Source: Nemopilema nomurai (taxonomy: Eukaryota; Cnidaria; Scyphozoa; Rhizostomeae; Rhizostomatidae). From it: a stretch of 64,000 bases of DNA. Shown piece by piece: positions 1-14,858 of the stretch (its first letter is position 1; each line of letters opens with the position of its first letter). The notes under the pieces are model-generated. The model saw only the letters and a program-made list of their open reading frames with translations, did not search any database and was not told where the DNA came from. Location: NCBI GenBank assembly GCA_003864495.1, contig ML133383.1, forward strand, positions 7,486,880 through 7,550,879, in the 5' to 3' direction. The translations under genes were made by a program, and so were the position numbers.

Positions 1-2550
1 GAGTCCTAAGCCATCGTTACAAAAGAGTCGGGTTTTGAAGAGTTGGGTCATTATGAATGGGGTCATAGAGGGGCCTGGTTTTGGAGAGTTATGAGCCAGA
101 GAGTCTGATTTTGGAGACAGCCTCTCCAAATAAATACTCTAGGCTATTCTAAATTAAAAGTTTGGTGAACAAAAAGGATTGAATCTTATAGAAGGCTAAA
201 ACAGGATACAACATTTATGTTCTTGTGCCCTACCGTTTGTTGTCCGTTGTTAATTCCGCAAGACAAATTACTTTCTTCAACTTCTGGCCTTCTTGTTATT
301 TTGTTTTGTCGTCACAAGATGAAGTTAGACGGGGATTCACCTGGACTCTGTGTCATCTGGATTATTATTGTCTCTTCTTTAGAGGCGATGGCGAAGTGAC
401 ATTGAAGTGATTGACGCTTCAGTGTTTTGGGGCTATTCGAATTTGCAGGCTAGTTGGTGCAACATGACATTGAATAGAGAAGTCCTGTATTTTCCTAGAC
501 ACCAACTATAGACACACAGATTTCGAATTTGGATCTTTGCAAAAATCAATTTTATCAGTAGCCAGTAAAGTTCCGAGCAGTGTCTCCAGGCTAACAGAAG
601 TTAGCAGTTCGGTTTAGTTGATTTTCTGTCACTTTAGAGGTCGGTTTACTGTTGTAAATAATGAGGCTGTGATGGAAGTCCCATTTTTCATCTTGTTTAT
701 CATTACCAAGTTATCTGGATGAGTGCCGCACACAATTATTGGTTTAACGATGTTATGTTAATGTTTGCGTTTGTAAATAACAGGTTTTTGTATTTGTTTG
801 GCCATTGTCAAGTTATTGTTCCATGAAAAATACGTCCAAGAATCATTTTCAAATTGGAAATTGGATTTACTCGTATTTTCATAATAATTTATTTTTAGTT
901 CTTTCTCAAATTTATGCATCTGGTCAACAAGAAATATAAGTAGTAGCCAATTTATCGGGTACGGCCTCCAAGATTCTCTGGTTTTAAAATTTCTGAATCT
1001 TATTAAGACCAGAAAATATTCTCTTTTTTAAAAATTTCTGCGAACTATAATTTACAATGAACAATTGAACACCGAATTCAACGCAGAATATTTTTTATCT
1101 AATATTTCTGTTGGGGCGGACGCCTGTTTGTCACATCTCGGTTCTTTTGTCCACCATGAACCATGACGGGAATCCAAATGCACTTGATCATTTACGGCTG
1201 GGTCACTGGCAAAGCTATCTTGTTACTTTTCGGAAATCTTTCGTGTTTATAACTTCGTGAGGATTCCAAACCAGCTCAATAGTCTTGTCTTTCAATAGTC
1301 CATGTACAAGTCTGCCGAAAATCTCAAATTGATTGCAGGATCAACTACCGACTTTGTTGTCCAGTCTTTTCTGAGAAAGCATTGATTTGCAATTTTCGAT
1401 TAATTTCACGAAAAGGGGGAGCATGAGCCATAGGGATTGGTGCAAAGAACTGGGATAATCCAATATAGAGGAACAAAAGATAGAGGGTCTTAACACACAC
1501 TTTTCTGGAGAACTTGCCTGACCTCCGCACTTTGAGGCAACTGATGTGGACCCCTGTGTCGTCATATGGGTTTTGCCGAAAGATGGCCTGTTATTTTTGT
1601 TGAAATCACCCAGTGCTGGGTTAATTTTCTAATTTCGTTTGTGAAAATTCTCACATTCGAATCTTGTAGCATTAAAACCGTCTGTTCTGATGCGTTTTTG
1701 TCAAGTCACAAATAAAAGGGCAAGCCCGTTGCAAGCTACGAGCAAAATGTTTTTGGTTTTCGTTCTGAGTTTCTTGCTGCTTTCTTGAGGCAGCAGACAT
1801 TTCTGTTTGAAGGTAACTTGAGAAAGCTAAAGTAGCAGAATCGTGCACTCAAATTGAAGATTCAAGTGACGCACTTTTTCGTGAGAATGTTTATTTTGGG
1901 ATAATTTTCTGAAATTAGAACAAATTTAATTGCTACGATCGCACTGTTTCTAACAATGTATTTGAATCAGAACCATGTTTTGGTATATGCTGTTGTGCAC
2001 CGCATACTCCCTTGAGAGATCACGTGGTCTATCCCACTCTCTGTTTCTCATGCTTGTGACTTAGGCCAATGTTTTACTTGCTCAGTGTAACGAAAAGAGG
2101 CAAGAAAAGACTTATCATGCAGGCTGTAAGTATCAAAATTTCTACTTTTTACTAATTTAAAATTGCAAATGTTTATCCAGCGCTAGATATGATTAAGAAA
2201 AGTATCAAACTTCCTAACCATGTTGCAAAGTCATTTCTACCCCGAAAAGTTTGTTATTCCATTAAATGCTGCAAAGCAAAAGCTGCAAGCCAGCATAGGT
2301 TTATAACACAAACAGCATTACTGGAAATGTTACTATTTGGCAGGAATTTTGTTGGCTTGAAAAAGTGATAAGAAAACCGTTATAGCTGAGCCTGGCTTTA
2401 GAGTTCATCCCAAAGCAAACGCCTAAATAGCATTAAAGTTTATCTTATACATGCCTGTCACTAACTTCTAAAGAGAATTATTATTCATTTTGCACTAAGC
2501 CCCACATGTTACACAAACTGATACCTCTTGTTTTCAGTGGTCATTGAAAG

Positions 2551-2596
2551 GTTGATGGAATAAATTTTAAAACGTTGATGGAATAAATTTTAAAAC
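2551..2596. repeat. two-copy 23-bp tandem duplication
   Basis: The 23-bp unit starting GTTGATGGAATAAATT occurs twice back to back at 2551-2573 and 2574-2596 with no mismatch. It looks like a recent slippage duplication in non-coding DNA. Confidence 0.9.
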
Positions 2597-5289
2597 AGTA
2601 GACTTCCACTATCAGTAATCCTTCACTCAACCTTAAGGTGCAGCTTCAAAACATCAGCGCTCTAAAACTAATCTAAATCAAAACCTAAAACAACAAAAGC
2701 TACAAGTATAAAATTCACGAAGATTGGTGAATCAGAGTTTGTCTTGACGATATATCCATTATAAGAGAACCTTTCAATGGCTGCCACGACCCTGCCAAGA
2801 TGAAATTCGAAGTGTGTCGATTCCTCTAGAAGTTGTTGACATTCACCTTAACCGCAAGATGGACTTGTAAAAATTACAATGACTTGAATAAGATCACAAA
2901 TCTTAAACTTTCCGACAAGACTTCAGTTAACAATAACGATTTCCTGTATGCTTTTCACCATTTATAATTTTCGAAAGACAATCTAAGTTTAACAGAAAGA
3001 GTGCCATCTATAGAGACTGCATAAAATAGTGTATTTATACAGGGATCTTGGTAACTGTGGAAAATAGGGTGTGTAGTGGCTGGGTCAAATGGTTCAAACA
3101 AAGGGGACAATTCTCTAATAGTTGAAAATGACCATTGCTTAGAACCCAGGCCTATTTGGTTAAAGTGCTCCTTCGTCGATGAAATTTCTACATGCAAATA
3201 GGGATAAGGCTATTATTTCACACCTATTGAAACTCACTGAACAACTGCTATCCTACAGTCGCGAAATATAAACCCAAGAAGCAATTTTCAGTAGTGATTT
3301 TGTATTGTCCAAAAAATTGTATTTGAAAAAACCTCAAATTGGTCGGCCAGGAAGGCGAGTATTTCATTGGGGATCTAATCGACTCGTTATTTTCTAGCTA
3401 ATTGAAAGTGGTAATGAACAACCAAGGCCAGACATTTTTATTGCTTTGCAGAAATTGCCTTATAGGCTTCCAAGCGTTTATGCAAAATGAAGGCTGTATT
3501 CACTTTTTTACCGTGCGTTATCACATAATTTTCCTATCAAAAACTCATCAAATCTTAATCGATCTGGACCTAGGAATAAACGGTCCAATAAAGAAGACAC
3601 AGGCCCCATTGTAGGCTTGTCATAGTCTTCATGCAATGGAAAATTCTTTTCACCAACTGACTGGTTTTTCAATAGGGGTTTTCCATGATCACATAACTTC
3701 CTTAAGACTCTGTACTTCTGTCCTGATTTATCTTAAGTCTCTTCGGAATTATACAGCAAAGAAAAGAGGCCACGTAAAATCAAATTGATTTACAGAATCT
3801 CAACAAAATCTATGTGGCATTGTTCCTTCTTGCTAGGCTTTGAGAACAACTGGTAAAAAGCTGCCTAATTTGAGCCCCCTGAGGTTCAAGGAGATGAAAA
3901 GAGCACGTTGCCTTGGTTAATCTGAGAGGCTTTGTCACAAAAACGGTTCTGAGAGGTGTACCCCATTGCCCCGTCTCTCTCATTCTTAGAGGCATCCTCC
4001 ACGTGCCAATGCTGGTTCCTTTGCAGATGCCTGTCATTGAAATCAGCATACAATTTCTTCATTACTTTGAATTGAGGTGAAGAGATCAAGGCGACTGCAC
4101 TGGTAGAGACCCTCGAAGTTCTCATATCTGGTGAATTCTAGAAAGACGAAGACAGTTTTCGAATATTTCCTCCGTCCCTGTCGAAAATCGTTGACAAAAA
4201 ACATGAAACTGCATTCATCCAAAATACAAAATCTAACAAATTGCGAATCCACAGACAAGTCTGTTCATCCTTAAAGTTGAAAATAAAGTTCTTTTTGCTC
4301 TCTTAACCCTGACTTGATGCTACTGGAATATGAGCTAAAATTTGCTTTATAATCATCGCCTTTCTGTATGACGTCATGACATCCAAGTGAGCTTAACAAT
4401 GTAATTAAAGAAGGTCGGTTTCTCTGAAATACTAATTTTCCTTTTCTAACACGGGATATTGTGCATTTTAAAGTAATCTTTCTTGGTCTGGCCGTTAGTC
4501 AATGGAGACTCGTGAGTAGCAACTATGAGGGGTTTGCTGGTGAAAGAACGTTCTCTTCACATTTGGAATGTTACGTTGCATTTTCTAGTAAGTTAAGTAG
4601 TAGTTAAGGACATGCTAAATATGCATTTGGTAAAGATTCATTGCAATCTCCCGTTTGATAATGCTGTCCATAAACTCACCGTATTGCATTATTTTATTGT
4701 ACACCAGAGCAATTGCCTCTGAAGTAGTTCACCCTTCTCCTGTATGTACCTGCAATTAGCCACATTGTTTCAACTTTCTCTGATTTGTCACAACATTGGC
4801 CACAGATTTACAAGATTCATGCTGACTTCAAACAGTTATAAGTATATATAATTAAATTGAAAGCCGCATCTTTACAAGAGATGGGCAAAAGAACTACTTA
4901 ATCTCAAATCGTTTGTGAGATTTTGCCGTAAGGGAGGTGGCTCGGGAGGAAATCCATTTGTTGACGCTACACAGCTGATCGCTCGAGTTGAGAATTATGG
5001 GTAATTAACTCCCAGCTGATACGATTAGGCCCTACCTTGACGACAGTTAATGCTGCAAGGCCTTAGCAAGTTTGAAATGGTACAGCTGATCGACAAAAGC
5101 TGCCGGAGTCAGCAGGAGAAGTAGAGCTAGCTCCCCCACAAATGTTTACGACTATAGCTTCTTGCGATTGGGCATGAAAAATTGAGAAACAAAATTGTTT
5201 GTTCTCATTTGACTCGTAATTTGGATATATCACTGAGTGACATCGACTCCTAAGAAAAAGCTCACTGGTGGCATCTTATATTCTATCCC

Positions 5290-5333
5290 CCATTGGCACC
5301 CTAATAGTACCCCAATTGTGCCCAAATGGCGCC
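5290..5333. repeat. degenerate 11-bp tandem repeat, 4 units
   Basis: Four consecutive 11-bp units (5290-5300, 5301-5311, 5312-5322, 5323-5333) share the pattern CNAnTnGnnCC, for example CCATTGGCACC and CCAATTGTGCC. The units are diverged, so the array is old. Confidence 0.6.
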
Positions 5334-6404
5334 CAATGAAGCGATTAGGAACACAATCATAAGTAAACGAACATTGGAAAAGTGAGATTTCCTGAAAAGG
5401 ATGTAACTCTGCATAGTAAATTATGTGCATTCTTTCTTTCAGATCCCATCCAAATTTAAAGTAAGTTAAAAGCCAGTTGGCCAAATCTGAGCATAACAAG
5501 TGGCTTGATGGTAGTAAAGAGTTCTTAAGGATTCAAATAAGGGTGGTACATACTTTTTGACAAAGAACAAATGCATGTCTGGATTTATATTTGATTAATT
5601 TACACCTCGCGCTGTATGCTAGTCAGTGCAGCATATATGGTGGTTAAAAAGTCAAACTACATTTTCCTCCGACTACAACCAATATCGTGAGTCAAAAACT
5701 ATTCCTCTTATAGATGAGTTAAAATTTTATAGATTGATAGTTGGGGCGGCTTTAAGATACAAAGTCGAGAGAAGGGAAAAATTAATGAAGATTTCTGCAG
5801 TGGAGAACTCTTCTTTCCAACACTAGTCGGTGTTTTGTTAGAATATTCAGAAAAAAGGGTCACAAGAAGTCCCTTGATATGTGGAATGATTCCACGTAAT
5901 AGCTCATTCTTTGTCCCATTGCAGAGCTTCTTTGTGGGTGGTGCAAACTGCAGAATGATGCTAATGATCAAAGAACAGAGTCCGGAGTGAAGCTGGAAGA
6001 AGACTTTTCCTGATGACGTCATCTTTGAGAAAGGTTGGTTAGTAGTTTTGGTTATAAACAATGAAAGTCAGTTGGTAATTAGAAAGGTTTGAATCATAGG
6101 AATTGCAGCAGGAGAAGGTTATAACTCGTATTCATGAGAAGACAGTGACGTCAGAAAGAAATTCATATTAGAGGAGCTGCCCATTGTATTCCTTCTCCCT
6201 CAGTACCCTTTTTAAGAAAGCATAATGCAGTTGGAAAATTGTTAGTTCCGACGTGCCTGAGAGAAGGACCCATTCGTTGGCTGTGAATAGGCTTTTATGT
6301 CACAGATGCCAATACATTGGGGGCACGTTCCCTTTGTGTTCATTGCTTCCTATAATACCTGTGCCAGTCACTGCATATAGGCCCTTCAAGAGCACACCAA
6401 ATAG

Positions 6405-6440
6405 TACACGCTTTTTTTATAAGGAACCTACCTACCTACC
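6405..6440 (+). mobile_element. solo terminal fragment of the TA-flanked MITE family
   Basis: TA followed by CACGCTTTTTTTATAAGG and then AACCTACCT matches the terminal inverted repeat of the three longer copies at 14450, 34583 and 52809. The bases after the terminal repeat match the end that carries AACCTACCTCA in the full copies. The rest of the element is missing, so this is a deletion remnant rather than a complete insertion. Confidence 0.65.
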
Positions 6441-9400
6441 GTGTTGAATGTTTGTGGAATTCTTTGGTTCTGTAACGCGGGTCATGGTGATGCTCTTCAG
6501 CAAGAAGTTGGAGTACGTCGATGTTGTCAATAAAATAGAGACTTGGTCATAATCAACAAAAATTAAAAAGTGTAGGTTTTCTAAAACCTACTTAGAGATT
6601 TAGTCACAGAGCAGCCCTTCTGTGGTTTTCGGGTAACGCCCGTACAACTCGCAAACTGAAGTAGCTCGTCCTGACCAAGGGTAAATCATTTGTTTGCATA
6701 ATTCCAATTCTCGCAACGCTTAAAGAGTTTTCCTACAGCGCCATGACTCGGCCACTTGCCCAGAAGCGTTTGTTGGTACGCCATCGAAATACGGGTAGAC
6801 GTTAATGGTAAATGGGGTCAAGTGGAGATTCAGTTTGATAAAATTGATCAATGAGAGTGACTATGGTCAAAGTTTTCTCAACTGGTTTTTCTAATAATTT
6901 CTTATAGTACATCTTGTTAGGACATGGAATACTTTCTAGTTTGCGACATAATCAGGTTAAGCGTTCTCCTGTAAAAGAAGCCGCCAATACAAGTCTATTG
7001 TCAGGACAATGCAACTTTGAAACTGTCTTTGCTTTAGCAATTCCTTCCGTTTATTTTTCTATGTATAAACAAATTTTTATCACTTCTACTTCTCTTGTTT
7101 ACGATCGTTGGCTACTAACAAGATGATAATTTATTGAAAGCAGGCTTGGTAAAGGCCCATTGAGTTGATGAACTGATAAGGTTGCACCAAAAGGTGTAAT
7201 GGATCTGAACGTGAATACCCCATATTATGATACAAAAGGGCAATGTATATGTCATGGAATGGACATGTGCAGCACATGGCGTTGGTGGGGATAGGTTAGC
7301 TTGGCTGAAAAAACAATTCCCTTTTTTGGTCTTGGTATTCTAAGCTCCATCCGTATTGCCTTCTATTCGTATTCCACAACCTTTTTACTATTACTTACTC
7401 GCTCAACTGTTAATTTTGTTGCCTGCAGATAGCTAGAGGATCGTGTGTCGAGTTACCCGCAAAAGCTCGGGCTATTATTCGTTTTTACAAAATCTTAAGC
7501 TTGTATGCAATGTTATACGAACCCACTCTTTAGGTTGATGGTCCCATATGTAAAGCCACAATAGAAGTACCCAGGCATGCAGAAAATTGTCATAATTGAC
7601 ATGATTCCTACTAGGGATGAATCAAGGTCTCTGGCAAAAGCAATCAAGTCAGGCTGTTGTAGTTCCCATCAATTTGAGCTAATTAATTGAATTGCCCCAA
7701 TTGGAACAAGACAAGCCAATGGACATTTTGATTACTCGCTGTCTGAAAGTTGGTCCACATTTAACACGCTCCGTGTGAACGCGAGGCATGTTCGAAGCCA
7801 CATTTGACACAAAGTTTTGTAAGACTCCGAATGTTTTGCTAATCTACTTCATGAAAAGAACAGATTTTCGCCCTCAAGAAGAGGAAATCTAAAGCCGATG
7901 TCTATTTACTGCGGGATGAAGCTTTTTCGTCTGACCAGGAAGACTGCTCAGAAAAAGGGGCGCGACAGTTATGGGGCGGGGTTGCAGTAGGGAGGGTTAT
8001 TCCGGGAGACGTGTGAAATCATTCCAACTTTGAACAGTTAAGTTTTTAAAAAAATATGGTAATTAAATGCAATCCAGAAGGCTATCAGCCTGACAAACAA
8101 AATTGAAATTTTTGGGAACTTTTTAAAGTTGAACCACTTTAAAAGCCAATTAGCATTGGAGTTAGGGGTTGTGCATGTTCAATATGACAGGACTTAAGAG
8201 ATAATTTAGACGTTAAAAGTAATTTGAAGAGGATAGTAAGATTTTTGACAAAGAAACTATGATATTCAACGACAATTGTCTGTTTAAATGTTTAGCTAGC
8301 CTCGACCCGGATCAAATTTACAATCTGAATCATTCAATCGGATTGAAAAACAGTATTTCTTTGCTCATGTCAACCTGAATTCTCTATATTGACATAAACT
8401 GAAAATATCAACTTTCTCTCCGGGGGATTCATACCCACCCACCATCTAGCCAATGAACGATAATGTTAATATCAATAACTGATAACATTTATAATAAAAA
8501 AATGATGTTTTGGCCATTAAACAATACTAAAAAGCCTCTATCGGATAATATGGGGCAATATAAAAGGAATACAATTTTTTACTGAGAAGTAGGACTTCAC
8601 GATTGATATTTATTGAAAGCCAGGGGAATTTGTAGTATTGAAAAGCGAAAGGTGAATAGGCATTATTGACGGTAGCTTGATAACAGACTCCTTGTCAGTC
8701 GTCATATTATTTTCCTGTTTCATTACGTGAAAATTTTGCAATAAGTTAAAAAACTTGGATTGACTTACTAATATATGTTTTGATAGATGGAGTATGTGTT
8801 TTGCAACTATACCATGATTACAGCAATGTCTGTGTAATAGACCACGACCCTCTGTCGTTTTAGGTGACTGAGAAGCTATTATAACTTCGTTGCATCTCAA
8901 GACTTGACTTAGCCTTAGACAGGGCCTTTGCCTAACGTTTGCTCCATGTTGCCCTTGCTTTTCTTCTTTGGTGCTGTTTTTGGTTGCAAGGCTTGGTAAA
9001 GATGGCGTTTCTTCAACTTTATTTTGGTACATATTTGGTCAGTCCGATCAAATGATGATGAGGTTAATTGTAGAAAATTTACTTGACAATGATAAACGAG
9101 CAAATAAATTAAATGACGTAGTATCAGCAGACGTTTTCAAAAGGTTTACATGCGAAGCTTGCTTAGCACCCCCAAAAATTTAGAAAAGGATATTAAGTTA
9201 AATTATATGTAATAAATTATATGATATTTATGCGAGTGCCAATCAGGATGAATTCTTTTTGACTTAAATGTAATTCCAGACGAAAGAACGTCTGAGAAAG
9301 GTCTTAAACACGTGCAGATTAATTGAAACACATGGTTCTTAGGAAAGAGAGACGGTCTGAACTTGAAGAACATTTGATAAAAAGAACTGATTAGACTGTT

Positions 9401-12400
9401 CTGATACGATGCCCTCCGTATTGAAGTAGCTTGAAGCCATCACGCTACGTCAGAACACCTTAACGATGCATTATAGGCTATTTATTGCCTTCATTCGAAG
9501 TCATGATGAAGGGCCCTACGTAAATGCACTCGCAGACGATTCAACAACCTCTTCGTCACTAACTCTAATATTTTCCCATTAGGAACAACTTATCTCTACA
9601 AAATTAAGCATCCTAGCCATAATTATCGTTTGTCCCCACCCTTTTTAATTGAATTGAAGGACACTTTCTCTACACATAGCCTTCAAAGTAACGCCCGCTG
9701 CTTTTTTATGATACTGTGATTTATAATCTTCAACGCCCTTTGAGAAATGCTACAACCCAAAGGGTGTAGCCACATTAAAATCAATCTTGACGATCATATT
9801 AACTGCGTGTTTTAAATAGCCGGCACCGATTAATTGGGATTTTGTTAAAAGATGATAACAAAAGAAAGGAAGGGCTTGATCACGGCATGAAAACCAAACT
9901 GGGGTTAAACCGGGGCAAATGGTATCCTCAAATTAAGTTCTATATTTTGCTTTTCTTGCATCTGGCAATGTTGCACTTTCTCACGCGCAAGTCGTTTTTA
10001 GAAATTTTCCCTAAAAAAGCGAAAAGCGGAACATCCCTTACTTGTACATGAATCGGTGCCAGAAATGAAGTTTGATATGCACTTTTTTGAGTAGATGTAC
10101 CCCACCTATTCAAGCTTAGGTGTTCTCCAACATGGTGCATATTTGCAGAATAGAATAGAACTATTACTGAATAGAAATATGCAATACTGATAGAATTTAT
10201 TGAAAACAGTTTGTTCGAAATACGGAATATAAAAGTTTCTGAAAAATCATGTTGAAACACACCTTGCCATGCTTGCCTTTCCTTTTGTTCCAACAAGGGC
10301 TGAGCATTTCAGCAATTTGCTAGTGTTGCTGTTGCATTGTAAAATCGGGAAAAGGAATTCTCCCTGCACCTAATGCTGAGGATGAGTAAACCTGTAGCTT
10401 CACAGGAAACGCAAAGGAGATCATCTCCAAAGTGCTTTAGCATGAATAGAAATCCCCAGCAACTTAGCGTGGACATCTCATTATAGATCGAGAGCGTCAA
10501 CGACAAAAGTGCAGAGCCTTGTGAACTGAAATCGCTCTGTGAAACCAGGGCGTTACACAGAAAGCATTCTTTCGTGAGATTTCATTAATTAGGTGTGACA
10601 GAAAAACCCCGGTTTAGGGAGCTATAACGCTGTTTAGAGAGCAGTACTTGAGAGCAAGCAACGGTTTCGTCAGCAACAATATCGCGGATGTGAGTAACCC
10701 CCGGCGACTGTGCATTCACTAAACGAGAAATCAATACATTCCAGGAGGCAGGGCTTTGCGAACTGACAGAGATTTCCGGAATGTGCTGTGAAACGACCAC
10801 GGAGAAAAGGATTGTTTGGCTGCACCTCCCCAAGATAACATAGGAGAAAGTAAACGTTAGCATTTTCGCGAAACACTCTCCCGGAATAAAGTGGGTTTGT
10901 TTACTCGGCGGGCGTGTATACAGAAATTCGGAGTAAAGAGGGTCATTTTTACTGACCATTGGTTGGAGGTAAATACAAATTTCGTGGAAGGTGCATGTTA
11001 TCGTTGGTCAGAAGAAGTCTTGCAAGAGAAAACCAAGTCGAACGACAGTGTTTTAGCCTTCAGTGAGGATATTTAAACGGCTGCTCTGGGACGATGATGG
11101 CAGTGTTACGGTATGCGATTTCCTTTTATCTTTCTGTCGGGGAATATCTTTATCTTCTCATTAAGATAATTCACAAAGCTTGTAAATAAATTCAAGTAGC
11201 GAAAGATAGGTAGATTGATTATGCTTTGACACACTACGTCTGACAACATTTTTATCAGACAGGTAAGATTATTTCAGCATGAAATCTGAAATCAGTCGAT
11301 GCTTAGCTGTGATTTAGATGCCCTCGCTGTTGCAACACACAAGATTGAGATCAAATTTGATTCTTGAATTTTCAATGAGGTCAAAGCTGGCCGCCTTTTT
11401 ATGACGAAATTATCGTCGTTCCGTCAGATCCGGTTAAAATTAATTAACGAAACGAGTTTTGCCAAGAGTTTGTTAGTTTCCTGAAGATATCCGAGATTTC
11501 GCCAAAAGTCCTTTTGGTTGCAAGACCTTGTTGCTCAGGAAACCACGAGCAACTTTTTCTAAAACTTGTTGAAAAACAGCATTCGGTGCTTCTAAATTCT
11601 GGATTAAACCTGGTTACAATAGATTCTAAGAGGAATTATAAGGAACAAAGTTATAATCACTGTAAATGTCGCATCGTATTGGTACTGAAAGTCGTGATAA
11701 AGCCTATGGAATATGGGGTGCATGAGGGAGGGTGATACAAAAATGGGACAAGTAGCGGTTTGAGGAGTTTGGCAGCTCTGAACGTGCAAATACGCAAAGT
11801 TGCAATGAAAGTAATTTGGATCTTCTGGTTGCAATGACAGTAATTTGGCAAACAATGAAATTCGCCAATTTTTCTTCTCTTCTCAAACTTTTCAAGAAAT
11901 CAGGCTTCTATTCGAATGCATTTACAACTATTTGCGTAACACTATTTGCATCGTTAAATAATCTGGCAAATTTTGACAACTTTCCTTTGTTTGTGAAGTT
12001 TTTGCCTGAGAACTAGATATTTCTTACCCAGAATTCGGTTCTCAGAGCAGGTTTTCTTGCAAAACATTGTTACTTGTGATTATCTTCCATGTTTCGCGTG
12101 ACCCGTAAACTGGCTGGTCTAGGGTGGCCACACTCAAGATTTGTAGATCTCTGATGAAAGGAATTAACATCATTCTGAATAGGATCACAATGCTTTCCTT
12201 TATACACATGTAGCTGATAAAGGGCCCTTTCCATAGAGGTTGTACTATGGTGTAGGTTTTGACGCCTACGTCATAATCGGCTTTGCCATTGGTTTCACCA
12301 TCGGACAACAAAAATGATTGTAGTTTGGAAAAGCAAGTCAAATGCAGGGAACTCGGAGAAAAGTGGACGACGTTTCAAATTTTTCTCAATCATTGCTACG

Positions 12401-14447
12401 CTGATCTCCTTAATCGGTACAATAAAGCTACAACGAATGTTTATCATCTTGTGAGCGTGGTTTTAACAAACGAATTATTGTGTTTTTAAAATAAATTGTT
12501 AGAAATCTCGGAGTTTCAATCGCGTAACCAAATGAACAACTAAAAATATACGGGCAACAGGGTGGTACTTTGAATAAAAAACACAAGACTTAAATTAAAG
12601 AAACCAAACTAAAGGCATGCAAAACTAAAGATATCTTAATGACATAAGCTTCCTATCTAAACATAGAATCCTGGTTGTTGCTGGGAGAACATGCTAGCAA
12701 TTGTATGTCTCGTAATTTTAAATTGAATCTGTATCGTAATTCCCGCTGCTACCGTTTGGCTTTTGAATACACAAAAACCTATTAAATTAATTCAATAATA
12801 TTCATCACTACGTAATGTCGGGCCACCAATCTGTCTGTTTCTAAATTGACCAAAATCTGCTTTCAAATTAAACTGTACCCCGTGTAAAGGGTATTGGGAC
12901 GGTCGGTAATCACCTTGTTAAAGAACACTGCAAGAAATGGTCACGATCTTCTCAAGCCGATCATTCTTTCCTCAAGATCTAGGGGCATGGCCCAGCAGAC
13001 AATGAAGTTGTTGCCTCGATGTTTTCGTATACGCAACGATTTCGATACAACGTGTGGCGGGATGACTATGATTTCCCTGGGATGGCCAAGTCAATTCGCG
13101 CGCCCCTTCCTATATACGTTGGTTATATATTACAAGCAAATATCACAAACAAACAATTTAGCTCTTTTTTTTCTGTTTGCGCTGCTATTCAGATGGGTCT
13201 ATAGGCCCCTGACAGCGAGCCACTAATGGCAACCCAATGTCGTCGTGTCGTGTTTTAATTTGTGGACAGACATATGAATTTCTTCAACCTGACAAGAGAT
13301 TTCAATGGGTTGACTACTGAACCAAAAACACTTTCTCCAAAGACACTTCAAGTGGCGATGTTCAAGGTCATGCGAGGGGTTGGCACTTCGATCTAGATCA
13401 GTGTGGGCAAGCTCACATCAGACTTGGGCACCATCAAAAGACCTTTTCATCGCACGACGGTGATTTATATTCCTTAATTGGAGATTCCCTAAGAGACCTT
13501 AATAATTATAAGAGACAGTAATGGCCAAGTAAAGAAGAAATGTTGTTATCCAACATTGATCACAATATCGGATATCCCTTTGTTTGACTGCGGCGAATGC
13601 TTCTGTTTCGCACAGAAGATTCACCGGCCATCTAATCCGATTTCATTTCACACGAGTGTGCGATTTCTTCCTATATACCCTGAGCTGATAAATTACTGTA
13701 TCAGTAGGACGATAAACAGGCTTGTGTCGAATCCGTGCACTGTTCACTTAGATCGTGTGCATGGAGTTATTGGGAATGCAGAAATTCTTCGACACACGAT
13801 AATCAGCGTGGAAATATGAACAACCATTGATAGCAAACCAACATGCGGTGGAATTTCCGCTACGAAAGCTCGTTTCCTTATGGTGATGAATATGCCCATT
13901 CACTATCAGTTTGCGCATTTTGATTCTGTACATGTTTACATTCAAAAGTAAAGAAGAGGTTCATTGAATTTACGGCCTCGTTTTAAGTAGTGGCCTCGCT
14001 ATGAGACATTTCTCACCATCAATTCTTTGTGATTGACAGCTCAGTTCCAAACACCGGCCCAGACTCCAGACTTTCAACTCATTACCAGGCCTTTATTTTT
14101 TACGCGCTTTGTTGATTATTTTGGTTTCGCTGGCATTAGCATTGTTGTTTCCTGTTTTTTTGGTGAACAGCAACAACTATCGACATAGCCAAAATGACTC
14201 CATCTCATTGATCCACAAGCATTTAGGATTAAACAGTTTGCTGCGTATATCGCAAGAAATAGGCCCGCACCCAAACAAAAAGTGTAATTCGGATTGAGCA
14301 AACTTCCTAAAGCAACTTAGACGCGACAACGGGTCTTAAGGCAGTTTTAATCTCTTGGAACGTGTCTGCTACACGGGCCATTTCTTCCATTTAGGCACAT
14401 GATGCAAGAAGCAACGCCCTTCAAAAATGATCGCTCGCTCTACCAAG
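6441..14447. other. no recognisable gene
   Basis: The frames here are short and overlap on both strands. The stretch 10590-10930 is visibly richer in G, C and CpG than its surroundings and carries a 124-codon minus-strand frame (10585-10959). Its translation has no motif I recognise and no splice context that supports it. It could be a CpG-rich regulatory patch or an old mobile fragment. Otherwise I see only unique AT-rich sequence and one short tandem duplication, listed separately. Confidence 0.5.
11800..11848. repeat. imperfect 29-bp tandem duplication
   Basis: TTGCAATGAAAGTAATTTGG at 11800 recurs as TTGCAATGACAGTAATTTGG at 11829, 29 bp downstream, with one mismatch. This is a short local duplication in non-coding sequence. 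Confidence 0.8.
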
Positions 14448-14449
14448 TG

Positions 14450-14856
14450 CACGCTTTTTATGAGGAACCACTTTATAAAGAACCTACATGTAGAAGGCTG
14501 AAATATTTAAAGAACTTATACTACTTAAAACGAAATCTCTAAGGAACTTTTCCATTTGAAATTTTTTTATAACTGCAAGCATCAAGAGCTATAAAGCCCT
14601 TTCCATTCATTTGCAGCCAATACTCGCATATATTGTTTGCTATTCGTGTGTCAAGTGCTTCATTTAGTAGTTTCCGCATACGCTGTCTCACCCCTCTCTC
14701 TATTAAGTGTTAAGGCTTATTATAGTCAAAACACCAAAAGTGAGAACTTAAGGAACTTTTAAGAAACTTTTGGTACTAAAATCTGATGATTTGCGGTCTA
14801 CAAATAAGGAACTTTTGGAACTAGGCCTTGAGGTAGGTTCCTTATAAAAAAGCGTG
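14450..14856 (+). mobile_element. MITE copy 1 (about 407 bp, TA-flanked)
   Basis: The element starts CACGCTTTTTATGAGGAACC and ends with its inverted counterpart, GGTTCCTTATAAAAAAGCGTG. It is followed by TA at 14857-14858; the left flank is TG, probably a decayed TA. The interior matches the copy at 52809 in the same orientation and the copy at 34583 in reverse, including the stretches around TTGCAGCCAATACTCGCATA and TCTCTATTAAGTGTTAAGGC. There is no transposase, so it is non-autonomous. The TA flanks fit mobilisation by a Tc1/mariner-type transposase, which is inferred. Confidence 0.9.
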
Positions 14857-14858
14857 TA

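Larger units (their letters stand above)
1..6404. other. no recognisable gene; AT-rich unique sequence
   Basis: I see no convincing coding sequence here. The open frames are short (under 120 codons), overlap on both strands, and have low-complexity or random-looking composition with no recognisable motif. The only structure seen is two short tandem repeats, listed separately, and scattered CRE-like TGACGTCA palindromes near 4369, 6012 and 6147. Whether these palindromes bind anything is unknown. Confidence 0.6.

Noticed and set aside
9822..10060. 10-bp inverted repeat GGCACCGATT bounding a 239-bp segment
   Set aside because: A 10-bp inverted match within a few hundred bases is expected several times by chance in 64 kb. 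There is no target duplication and no second copy.
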